Part shown: positions 5,250 through 13,700 of the stretch, in pieces
How positions within the stretch are numbered: position 1 is the stretch's first letter
How the letters are laid out: every line of letters begins with the position of its first letter
Origin: a virus
Virus record (IMG/VR): IMGVR_UViG_3300034374_003314
Location: 1 to 22,672 of that record
Direction: 5' to 3' (one strand)
Length of the DNA: 22,672 nucleotides
The notes under the pieces: generated by a model
The model's database searches: none
Told to the model about the DNA's origin: nothing
The model's input: only the letters and a program-made list of their open reading frames with translations
Program-made: the position numbers and the translations under genes

Positions 5250-7445
5250 TCAGATGCTCTGGGTGTACGCGACAGACCAACGAACATCCAGAGCGGAGTT
5301 GTTGGATGAGATCACAAGTCTGAGTTCATCACCGGCAGACAGTGGGTTGTTGATGCCGGTGGTGGAACTGAGCGAAGAAGACACCGACACGGCCCCGGAC
5401 GGAAGAATGGAACCGGTCTGGTCCGTCAGGTCTGCCGAACAAGACCCGCTTCCAGCGATGATCTCCAAGCGGTCGATGGTCCGTGCATAGGGGACACGAA
5501 GATCGAGGTAATACGTCTTGTTTGCAGCCGTCTCGATGTGGCCCGAGTAGTTGCCGGTGATGGTGTGGGTATGGTCACCCAGAGCCACCTGAGTTGACGA
5601 GGTGCCGGTCGGGAGGAGCCCGATTGCCAGTTTGCCTGAAGTAATCTGGGTTGCGTCCAACGACAAGGCGTCGGAACCGCCGGAAGCGTGCGAAGCGGCG
5701 TGAGCGGTGGGAGTGCGGCTGTCCGTCAGGCGAGTGTCGTCACCCTTGACGACTTCCCCAACCGAAGCGTTGCCAGTCGCGGCGACATTGAGGGAAGCCG
5801 AGGTTCCCGCATCGGTGACCTCACTGAGCGTGTGGTTGTGTGTCGTGGGAGTTCGGGCATCCGTCAGGCGAGTGTCGTCACCCTTGACGACTTCCCCAAC
5901 CGCAGCGTTTCCAGTAGCGGCGACATTGAGGGAAGCCGAAGTTCCCGCATCGGTGACCTGACTGAGCGTGTGGGTGTGTGCCGTGGGAGTTCGGGCATCC
6001 GTCAGGCGAGTGTCGGTGCCTAGGACAACCTCAGTGGTCGAGGCGTCACCCGATGCGGGCACGTTCTTGCTGGCAGCGGTACCCGCATCCGAGATGGCAC
6101 TCAGGGTGTGCGTGTGGTTGCCTTGGGCAATCGTTCCTGCCGTTGTGCCAAACGTCGGGGCGACGGTATAGGTTCCACCCGCCCCGCCGTCAGTGGTCGT
6201 GAACGCGGTCGCGTTGAAAGTAAGCACCCGTTCGTCACTCAGGTCCCCATCAGCAGCAAGCGTCAAGTATTGGGCGTCGGTGGGGGCACCTCCCGACCCT
6301 TGGCCGGAAGTCTGGTCTGTGCCGGGCTCCCACAGGCCGCTTGTCCCGTTGTATTTCAGAACATCTCCGGTGGACGGAGTTGTCGAAGACACGTTGCTCA
6401 GATCATCGAGATCCACGGGGATCGTGGGCTTGTTCAGAATCTGGGAGTCACCGCTGACCGCGTTCCAGTCAGCGTTGACGTTCACCTCTGCACCCGCAGC
6501 GATTCCGTCCAACTTGCTCTTGTCGGTCGTGGACATCAGACCAGCAGTGGACACGGTGGCGACCGGTGCCTTGACCGCCAGATCGTTGTAGGAACCCGAA
6601 GTCGCCACCGTGGATAGGCTGGGCGTTCCCGACAGATCTGAATAGGAACCCGAAGTCGCAACGGTGGACAGAGAAGGCGTTCCCGTCAGGTCTGAATAGG
6701 AACCTGAAGTCGCCACCGTGGACAGGCTAGGCGTTCCCGTAAGGTCTGAATAGGAACCTGAAGTCGCAACGGTGGACAGGCTGGGCGTTCCCGACAGATC
6801 TGAATAGGAACCCGTGGAAGCGACCGTAACCAAACCGAGGGCTGACTTCTGGGCCGAGGTGGTGGAGGCCGTGATCAGGTCCTTGCCGACCGTGGTGACA
6901 TCGCCACCCATCTTGGTGCTGGTGATGACACTACTGCGGACAGTCAGCACCGAGCCTTGGTTGCTGACATCGATGTCCCCGTAAGTCCCATCAGAGAGAC
7001 CCCCGCCCGGTCCCGAAGCGGACACGGCGGCTACCCAAGACGACGTATGGGAATCCCATGTGAGGACTCTTCCCTCGGCCTTCTGGTCAGCGGGCGGGTC
7101 CTTGATGGAGAAGTCTTCGGTTTCTTGGGAGATGAACAGCGCTTGAAGGTGAGCATTGTTCAGGTCATCTGGCCTGACAATCGCACCGGAAGTGAACGAG
7201 ACTTCCCTGCCGGATACGGTGATGGGAGTCTCTCGACGGATTCGGACAAACGCCCCGGAACCCAAAGCGGTACCGAAGGTGATTTCCTTCGTCACTTCGT
7301 TGACGGTGTAGTCCCCGGTGGACTGGAGGACATCATCGACATAGACCTTGATGTGGTCGATGGACAAGTACCCATCGATGGCGGCGAAGGAGAATGGCCC
7401 GGTTGTCGATGAGGCGGTGGTGTGGTCTTGGTATGAATAGGCCAT
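5250..7445 (-). CDS. 17: T7-type tail fibre protein with HxH and shaft repeats
   Basis: Tail fibre that attaches to the nozzle/adaptor and projects toward the host. The first ~110 residues (IDGYLSIDHIKVYVDDVLQS through the FVRIRRETP motif) match the T7 gp17 N-terminal anchor domain. The rest differs from T7. A GSYSDL(T/S)GTPSLSTVATS repeat of 18 aa follows (about 210-290), then a middle domain. From about 440 a 46-aa repeat with HTLSxVTDAGTSAS, NVAATGN and TRLTDARTPT recurs. HxH motifs occur at 444-446, 490-492, 536-538 and 625-627. The C-terminal ~100 residues form a different Ser/Thr-rich domain that may hand over to the adhesin encoded next. 731 aa versus 553 for T7 gp17. Good upstream site (GAGGTAA). 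Confidence 0.93.
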   Translation of the reverse strand: MAYSYQDHTTASSTTGPFSFAAIDGYLSIDHIKVYVDDVLQSTGDYTVNEVTKEITFGTALGSGAFVRIRRETPITVSGREVSFTSGAIVRPDDLNNAHLQALFISQETEDFSIKDPPADQKAEGRVLTWDSHTSSWVAAVSASGPGGGLSDGTYGDIDVSNQGSVLTVRSSVITSTKMGGDVTTVGKDLITASTTSAQKSALGLVTVASTGSYSDLSGTPSLSTVATSGSYSDLTGTPSLSTVATSGSYSDLTGTPSLSTVATSGSYSDLSGTPSLSTVATSGSYNDLAVKAPVATVSTAGLMSTTDKSKLDGIAAGAEVNVNADWNAVSGDSQILNKPTIPVDLDDLSNVSSTTPSTGDVLKYNGTSGLWEPGTDQTSGQGSGGAPTDAQYLTLAADGDLSDERVLTFNATAFTTTDGGAGGTYTVAPTFGTTAGTIAQGNHTHTLSAISDAGTAASKNVPASGDASTTEVVLGTDTRLTDARTPTAHTHTLSQVTDAGTSASLNVAATGNAAVGEVVKGDDTRLTDARTPTTHNHTLSEVTDAGTSASLNVAATGNASVGEVVKGDDTRLTDSRTPTAHAASHASGGSDALSLDATQITSGKLAIGLLPTGTSSTQVALGDHTHTITGNYSGHIETAANKTYYLDLRVPYARTIDRLEIIAGSGSCSADLTDQTGSILPSGAVSVSSSLSSTTGINNPLSAGDELRLVISSNNSALDVRWSVAYTQSI
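5725..6138 (-). repeat. Three 138-bp coding repeats in the fibre gene
   Basis: The string gtcaggcgag recurs at 5725, 5863 and 6001, exactly 138 bp apart. Surrounding sequence is also duplicated, including tcgtcacccttgacgacttc in the first two copies. Each unit encodes 46 residues with one HxH motif and a TDAGTSASLNVAATGN-type segment. The first two copies are closer to each other than to the third, suggesting stepwise duplication. Such units probably lengthen the trimeric fibre shaft, with the HxH histidines facing its axis. Confidence 0.85.
6592..6807 (-). repeat. Four tandem 54-bp coding repeats in the fibre gene
   Basis: Units lie at 6592-6645, 6646-6699, 6700-6753 and 6754-6807, each beginning gaacc(c/t)gaagtcgc on the plus strand and encoding an 18-aa GSYSDL(T/S)GTPSLSTVATS-type unit. 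A partial fifth follows at 6808. Units 1 and 3 share gtcgccaccg; units 2 and 4 share gtcgcaacgg; but units 1 and 4 share the second half (gggcgttcccgacagatctg). The repeats are in frame and translated, so this is not a CRISPR array. Confidence 0.9.
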
Positions 7446-7449
7446 CCTG

Positions 7450-10400
7450 TTACCTCACAAGATTCATGAGTTCATCGGCACGCTGGCCGGAAAGAAGAGC
7501 AGCACGACGGGCCTGATCGACCCGGTAGACTTCCCGGAGAGCCGAGGACTCCTTGATCATCTGGTCGAAAGCCCTTTCCCGGAACCGGGAGATGATCCGT
7601 CTAAGAATTCGGACCCGGGGCGACTTATACATATCCGTGGACACCGGGGACAGATTTTGATACTGCCGGGTGGCCATCGTTTTCTCCATATACTTCCGTA
7701 GAGTCAACCCCCCGATGGTCACCTCTCCGTGCAACTGGAGCCACCGGTCATACGCCTGCTGGCCGCTGTCGGTGGTGTATTCCCGGAGATCGATCCCGCC
7801 CCCGCGTTGTGGGTTGGGGCTGTCGAACGGGTGATCCAGACGGCGGAGTTCGGCCGCAACCTTGTCGCTGTTCACCTCGGAATACTCGAACGGGGAGAAC
7901 ATGGTCAACGGGCTGTCCTCGGCGACGACATCACCGGCAGAGAGCAGGCCTCTTCGATTGCGCCTGACCGGCTCCCCAAACAGGTCTCGGCGTGGCGGGA
8001 GTTCATTGGCGACCCCGGGGATCTTGGACTTGATCGAATCCAACACGCTGTTGATCTCCCGGTAAAGAGGCTCGTCTTCAGCAAAACCCGTGGACTGCCC
8101 GAGCGCACTGCTGAACGGGACCATCGAGCCGACAAAACTGTTGACAAACGTCTGGCCGTACTGCTTCGGGTTGGACACGGCGTTGGAGAAGTTCGTCAGT
8201 CCTGTCAGGTACGTCTTGTTTGTGATGTTCCGCGCGATGGCGTAGACCAAAGTGTATAGAATGTTGTCTACACTTCCACGGTCTTGTTCCGACCCGTGCA
8301 TATCGAGATCGTTGTTCAGTTCGATTGCGTCAGCCACGATGCCGAGGATCGACGCAAATGGGTCAAACCGCCTATACGAATAGTAGGTGTTCCCGATTCG
8401 GATCGAATACGGACGCCACCCGCTGGATTCCCAAAGTTCCCTTCGATCCCTCTCAATGGGTCCACCGCCCGTAATTATCTCGGCCGATGCACCGGAAACG
8501 ACAAAACTCATGAAGCCGAGGCTCATCGAGAACCGGCCGATGAGGTCCGCCTTTTGAGACGGATCGATGAGATTCCGTTCGGCATCCTTCCATAGACGCC
8601 TGCTGTACGGAAGGTTGACCCCGGGGATACGCTCCAGCGTGAAGTTCAGCAGGTTCGTTGGGGTTCGGATGAACGGGAGCAGGAACCGCATGGGCGGGAC
8701 GCTTTCCGCAACCTTCTGGAACGCAGAAGCGACCTTGTTCGGGAACCCGTATTCAGGGTCCAACGGAGTAGTGAAGGTCGAGTACCGGGCATCGTTTACG
8801 GCCCGCTGGGAAATCAGGCCCAGTTCGGGGTCCCAGTTGTTGGGGTCCCGCATGTACCTGACAACGAACTTGTTCCGCTGCATGGTGGTCAGGCCACGCT
8901 TGGATGCCTCGGCATGGGCCCGACGAAGTATTTCCTTTTCGGTGTAGGCCCGGCCGTCTTCCGTCATGGCCTCGAACTTCTGGCTGGACCACCTCGCGGC
9001 AGCGTCAGGGTCTCCCCCAAACCGGCGGATTCCCTCCATCTGCAATTCGGTTTGGATTCGAGACCGGTAGTTCAACTGCTTGAAGAACTCGTCCTCGGCC
9101 GCAAGAAGGCGGGTTGGGAGGTTCAAGAACTTCCCGATCCAGTCAACAGCCGCCCCTCCTCCTAGATTCGCGGAGGAGATGGAACGGGAAGTGCCCGGGA
9201 GTTCCGCAAGGCCGGACGATCGCGTTCCCGCTTCGAGAATGTTTTCGTCTTCGGAGAACGCCATCCGTGCCAGACGGATGGAGTCGGTGAACTGATTCGC
9301 CATGGCCAAGTAACGGCCAAACATATTGACGTATGCCGCCCCCATTTCCCCACGGATTGCGTGGCCGAGGCCCCTCTCAAAGGGAACCCAGAGCGTGGAC
9401 AGCATGTTCGAGGTCATGTTCACCGCATGGGTGACGGGTCCACTGAGAATGGAGTTCATCCAGTATTCAATAAGCGATTGGCTCCACTTGGAAGCACCAC
9501 GGATATATTTGGCACCGTTCTCGGCACCGCCAAGGGCCTGTGCGGCCGCAAACCTTCGCATGTCCGCAACGATCGCATTGCGTCCCCCCGCTTCCTGAAC
9601 CGCCTGCTGAATGACCCGGCCACGGACCTCGGCGGGAGAGGCGCTCGGGATTCGGGCCTCGACCGCAGGCTGTTGGGGAACGGGAGCCGGGGCCTCCGCT
9701 TCGGCCTCAGGGGCTCGAACAGAAGTCTCTTCCGCTGCCGCTGTCGGGGCCGGTTCCTCGGTCGGACGGGCGGCCGCCTCGTCGGGGACTTCCCGGGGGC
9801 CTTCTGCCTGAACTTCACGGACAGGGCGGGTTTGGGGCCGCATCTGGCTGGGATCGGCTTCCCGGGGCAGCGGCGGGAACAGAACAGAAGACCCACGGTT
9901 GGGGTTGCCCGTGTGGGTGATCCGCTGTTCGCCGAGGAGGCGACCGATCTCGGTCTGCTGGGCCCGGATGTCATACATCATCTGCTCGACGATCCGACGC
10001 CCACGGAGGTATTCGTAGATTTCGTTTCCGTCAGCCAGATCGCCCTTCTTGGCGATCTCGTACGTTCGAGCCGAAACGTCGGACACAAGACGACGCATGG
10101 CCTGCAACTTGTAGCCGATCTGCCGAAGGGCCGTGATGTCCTTCGTGGCGTCCAAGGCTTCTCGGATGTTTGCCGACGATCGATTGCCAACGACGCTTGC
10201 AAGAGCCGTGTAGTCGTCGAAGGACTGGGCAACGACTTCGGTGTGGGACAAAGGCACGAACTCATCGATGTTCGTGTAGTCCTCGATCATTTCCTTGATG
10301 TATGCCGACACATCGGGATTGGACGAGAACCGGTCCCAGTTGGCGGCACCGTACGGATCTTCGATTCCGCCGCTGCCCGCAGGCGTTCCCAGTCGGGCGG

Positions 10401-13400
10401 GGTTCGGGCCCATGGAGGGCTTCGGCGGGAACTCTCGATCGGGGCCGTATGCGGGGGCACTCTTGAGAAGCGAAGGCCCGCCGATGCGTCCTGCCGTGAC
10501 ACCGGCAATCTCAACGTCAGGGCCACGGTTCAGCAACTTGTCGAGAACCTTGGCCACCTCCGGGTCAATCCCGTCGATGACCCCTTCGGAAGCATCGAGA
10601 TCGTTGAAGACGTTCCTCAGCCACAACTTGATCTTCATGAACAGATCCCGGTATCCACCAGACGGGACATCCCCCGTTCGGAGGTACCGGATCAGCGTGT
10701 TGGTGAATCGCTCTTCCGACTCGATCGACCAGACCCACCGGTTGTCCGTGGGGTCCCGTGACGCGCCCATGGCAGAGGCGATCTTGTCGATGTCGCTGTC
10801 TGTGATGCCCAGACGGGAAGAGGTAGGAACGCTTTCGCTGAACAGGAACCGCCGGGCAACGTGGCCGAGTTCGTGGACAGCGGTGCCGAAGTCCGCGTTC
10901 CGAAGACCCCCGATGATGGCGTCTCCGGTTTCCGCAAACAAGGCGAACCCGACTGCCTGCCCTTCCACGGTTTCCCGAAGAAGGTTTGGGTTGGCCCTTC
11001 CATACGGGGCAGCAGCAAGACGGCCGCTTCGGAGACGGCGGCCAAGAACCTCCTTGTCGGCGAACTCGAACCCACGGCGTTCCGCCTCGTCCCTCAGCAT
11101 GCCCGCAGGAGGAAGATTCTGACGGCGGCGGGTATCGGCCTGTCCCTTGTCGAACTCCCTCAGCCAGTCATAGGAGAACTCGTCTGACGCCTTCGTCAGT
11201 CCACGGGCTCTTCGGGAGTCGATGAGGACGGAGTGGGCTCCCTGTCCCCGGCTTGCCCCGACTCTCTCGACTGCCGCTTCAAATGCTGCTCGATCTGAAA
11301 CAAGCGAACTGGGTCGTGTACCAGCCCCCTGTAGTCGGGTCCTAACACGGGTTCGGATCTCCTCAAGGACTGAGACAATACTGTCAACGCTAGATCGGTC
11401 ATCCGTGAGGAACGGTTTGATGGCATTCTGAATCCTTTCGTTGAGGAACACTTCGCTCAGGTCCCAAACCTTGCGGATGTCCTGTGCGGAGAACTTCCTG
11501 AGAATCTGGTCCAAGGGGACATTCTCAGCCTTCAGGGCAATGATGGAGACGATGGAGCCCCAGACCCGCTCCTGCACTTCATAGGGCTTCATCCCCATCG
11601 CCTTGGCGACCTTGTTGATCACCGTTGCATAGGAAGCGTAGTTGCCGGTGTTCGTCAGCCAACGCTTCTTGGCCTCCAACAGCGATTCCATGGCCTCATA
11701 GGAAACCTTTTCCTTGATCGCCTTGCCGCTTGCGTCCCGCACCGTGTTCCCATCGGCGTCCCGCTTGACCACCTCCTTGGTCTTTCGGACCATCTTGGGG
11801 ACCACAATGTCATCGGGCAGCAGGCGGGCCATCCAAGTGTCAAGGGCTTGGTTGGGGCCCTGAGCGGGCAGGACATCCCCCGCCGCAGTGACGACCTGAT
11901 CGGCACGCAGGCCCATGGAACTCCCCATGAAGCCCCGCATCTTGTTGGCGGAATCCCCGCCAAACCACCGGGGAACATCGGAGAAATCCAAGGTTCGGAA
12001 GATGTCTTCTGCGGTAACGCGATACCCGCCTTCAACCGCATCGACCGCAGCGTCGAAGAACCGCTGCATCATCAGATTGTGGACACGCATGGCGTTTGAG
12101 GCGTGGGATGCGGCAGGCATCGAACCCGTTCCCGCATCTTTTTGCAGGGAGTTCAGAAGGTTCTCCATCCGGGCGGATGACGCCTTTTGGGTCTGGCTGC
12201 CTACCCAGTTCCTGCCGTACGCCTTGTCACTGATGGTATACAGGTGTTCCTTGAGGATCTTGCTGGCCTTGGCCCGGCTGATCTTTCCATTCTTGCCCAC
12301 CGCCGCCGCAAGTTGGTCGAACATCGTTCCGGTTTCAGCAGCCGAAGCGACGGCCAGACGAAGGCCGACTTCGGTGTGGATCGGGACCTGAGTCTGCGGG
12401 CTGGTCACGGCCGAGAACATGGCGAACGACTGCATCCGCTGCGTGCCGAGGTGGTGGGTCAGCACTTCCACCATCTCGTCATACCCGCCGTGCATCGCCG
12501 CACCGGCCTCGGTCAGGGGAACGATCAGTTCCTCAAGGCGGGAAACGCCGTTGTTCCAAGACGCCACAGCCTGCTGGGCGGCCCGGTTGCTCCTGATCGA
12601 GTCCTTGAGAGCCTCGGGCATTGCGGTGACCAACGGGTGTTCGTCAATCGCACGGGCGCTGAGGCCGCCAGCCTTCAGGATCGACCGGATTCCCGCATCG
12701 ACATCGTATCGTCGGCCACGGGAGACCGGGATGGAATTGAGGAGTTCCCCAGTGGCCTTGGAATAGATATTCATGGCCTCTTCGCCCCCGACAATGCGGA
12801 GACGGGAGCGGTCGATACCCATCCGGTCGATCAGGATGTTTGCAGCCTGAGCCTCGGCAGCCTCCAGTCCAAAGGCGTCCATGAGTTCCTTTTCTTGGGA
12901 CTCACGGATGACCCGGGCCTCCATGACCATGGCCTTGGTCGGCGACACGCCGTTGTCAACGGCCTTCTTTCCGGCCCGCATGATCCGCAAACTTCCGAGC
13001 AGACCGTCAACGACCAGACCCAGACCGGCACCTTCGATGGCGTTCTTCAGGCGTCCGTTCAGTTCGCCGAGCAGCGTGTCGTCATCCCCGGCGGCCAGCC
13101 AATCCAGAACCGGGATCTCCAGTTCGGTGTGGGCCATCAGCAGTTCAGATAGACGGGCCTCATGCCCGTCCCACACGGCGAAATCACCGATGAATCCTGC
13201 CGTGGTGACCCGGGCGAACTCCTTGCCGGTACCCAAAACAGCAGCCTTGCGTCCCAACTGGGCCGCCTTGGTGAAGTCACCGGCAAGGCGGGCAGCGTTG
13301 GCCCCATTGACGGCCCCAGCAATGCTCTTGTCGATCTTGGTTGAAATCTTTCCGATCGTCCCGATCTTCCCCAACTTGGAAGCCACACCAAGACCGGGAA

Positions 13401-13698
13401 CAAACCCCGACAGGAAGTTCGAGACGCCGCTGGTGATGTCTCCACCGATCGTTCTCGATGCCTCCATCAAACCGAATCGGTCCGACACCTCATAGTCAAA
13501 CGGCAGGCCGACGAGGTTGACAAGATCCGACCCGGCCGACAGGACACCACGGGGGAGGCCCTTGACGGTGTCCATGAACGAAAACGAATAGTATTCGTCG
13601 TCGGTGGGCTCGACGCCGTCAGGGAACCGGGTGGAGAGACCGCCTGACTGGGGCGTGTCGAAAAACCCGGTCTGGGATAGAGAATCAAACAGGCTCAA
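7450..13698 (-). CDS. 16: Giant internal virion (ejection) protein, T7 gp16-like position
   Basis: By position, the equivalent of T7 gp16: an internal core protein ejected into the cell to form the DNA-entry conduit. It is 2082 aa, far longer than T7 gp16 (1318). No lytic transglycosylase motif is visible near the N-terminus. Visible parts: a Gly/hydrophobic stretch (about 90-115); H942-E-L-G-H946, a zinc-peptidase motif, with E995/E996 as possible further ligands; a Pro/Glu/Ala-rich linker (about 1273-1353); a segment at about 1400-1430 containing ILSGPVTHAVNMTSN, which I recall from large phage polyvalent-type proteins; and a hydrophobic segment (about 1716-1743). The start is TTG, with AGGAG 7 nt upstream and the previous stop 2 nt before it; no ATG occurs until residue 42. 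Homology to gp16 itself is by synteny and size, not alignment. Confidence 0.88.
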   Translation of the reverse strand: MSLFDSLSQTGFFDTPQSGGLSTRFPDGVEPTDDEYYSFSFMDTVKGLPRGVLSAGSDLVNLVGLPFDYEVSDRFGLMEASRTIGGDITSGVSNFLSGFVPGLGVASKLGKIGTIGKISTKIDKSIAGAVNGANAARLAGDFTKAAQLGRKAAVLGTGKEFARVTTAGFIGDFAVWDGHEARLSELLMAHTELEIPVLDWLAAGDDDTLLGELNGRLKNAIEGAGLGLVVDGLLGSLRIMRAGKKAVDNGVSPTKAMVMEARVIRESQEKELMDAFGLEAAEAQAANILIDRMGIDRSRLRIVGGEEAMNIYSKATGELLNSIPVSRGRRYDVDAGIRSILKAGGLSARAIDEHPLVTAMPEALKDSIRSNRAAQQAVASWNNGVSRLEELIVPLTEAGAAMHGGYDEMVEVLTHHLGTQRMQSFAMFSAVTSPQTQVPIHTEVGLRLAVASAAETGTMFDQLAAAVGKNGKISRAKASKILKEHLYTISDKAYGRNWVGSQTQKASSARMENLLNSLQKDAGTGSMPAASHASNAMRVHNLMMQRFFDAAVDAVEGGYRVTAEDIFRTLDFSDVPRWFGGDSANKMRGFMGSSMGLRADQVVTAAGDVLPAQGPNQALDTWMARLLPDDIVVPKMVRKTKEVVKRDADGNTVRDASGKAIKEKVSYEAMESLLEAKKRWLTNTGNYASYATVINKVAKAMGMKPYEVQERVWGSIVSIIALKAENVPLDQILRKFSAQDIRKVWDLSEVFLNERIQNAIKPFLTDDRSSVDSIVSVLEEIRTRVRTRLQGAGTRPSSLVSDRAAFEAAVERVGASRGQGAHSVLIDSRRARGLTKASDEFSYDWLREFDKGQADTRRRQNLPPAGMLRDEAERRGFEFADKEVLGRRLRSGRLAAAPYGRANPNLLRETVEGQAVGFALFAETGDAIIGGLRNADFGTAVHELGHVARRFLFSESVPTSSRLGITDSDIDKIASAMGASRDPTDNRWVWSIESEERFTNTLIRYLRTGDVPSGGYRDLFMKIKLWLRNVFNDLDASEGVIDGIDPEVAKVLDKLLNRGPDVEIAGVTAGRIGGPSLLKSAPAYGPDREFPPKPSMGPNPARLGTPAGSGGIEDPYGAANWDRFSSNPDVSAYIKEMIEDYTNIDEFVPLSHTEVVAQSFDDYTALASVVGNRSSANIREALDATKDITALRQIGYKLQAMRRLVSDVSARTYEIAKKGDLADGNEIYEYLRGRRIVEQMMYDIRAQQTEIGRLLGEQRITHTGNPNRGSSVLFPPLPREADPSQMRPQTRPVREVQAEGPREVPDEAAARPTEEPAPTAAAEETSVRAPEAEAEAPAPVPQQPAVEARIPSASPAEVRGRVIQQAVQEAGGRNAIVADMRRFAAAQALGGAENGAKYIRGASKWSQSLIEYWMNSILSGPVTHAVNMTSNMLSTLWVPFERGLGHAIRGEMGAAYVNMFGRYLAMANQFTDSIRLARMAFSEDENILEAGTRSSGLAELPGTSRSISSANLGGGAAVDWIGKFLNLPTRLLAAEDEFFKQLNYRSRIQTELQMEGIRRFGGDPDAAARWSSQKFEAMTEDGRAYTEKEILRRAHAEASKRGLTTMQRNKFVVRYMRDPNNWDPELGLISQRAVNDARYSTFTTPLDPEYGFPNKVASAFQKVAESVPPMRFLLPFIRTPTNLLNFTLERIPGVNLPYSRRLWKDAERNLIDPSQKADLIGRFSMSLGFMSFVVSGASAEIITGGGPIERDRRELWESSGWRPYSIRIGNTYYSYRRFDPFASILGIVADAIELNNDLDMHGSEQDRGSVDNILYTLVYAIARNITNKTYLTGLTNFSNAVSNPKQYGQTFVNSFVGSMVPFSSALGQSTGFAEDEPLYREINSVLDSIKSKIPGVANELPPRRDLFGEPVRRNRRGLLSAGDVVAEDSPLTMFSPFEYSEVNSDKVAAELRRLDHPFDSPNPQRGGGIDLREYTTDSGQQAYDRWLQLHGEVTIGGLTLRKYMEKTMATRQYQNLSPVSTDMYKSPRVRILRRIISRFRERAFDQMIKESSALREVYRVDQARRAALLSGQRADELMNLVR

Positions 13699-13700
13699 AG

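Noticed and set aside
6592-6807. Regularly spaced repeats as a CRISPR array
   Set aside because: Repeats are contiguous without unique spacers, keep reading frame and encode a fibre motif.
9361-10761. Long plus-strand ORF (466 codons) opposite the gp16-like gene
   Set aside because: It is antisense to a clearly coding frame. High GC produces long open shadows, its composition is Arg/Gly-rich without motifs, and no other gene is on the plus strand.
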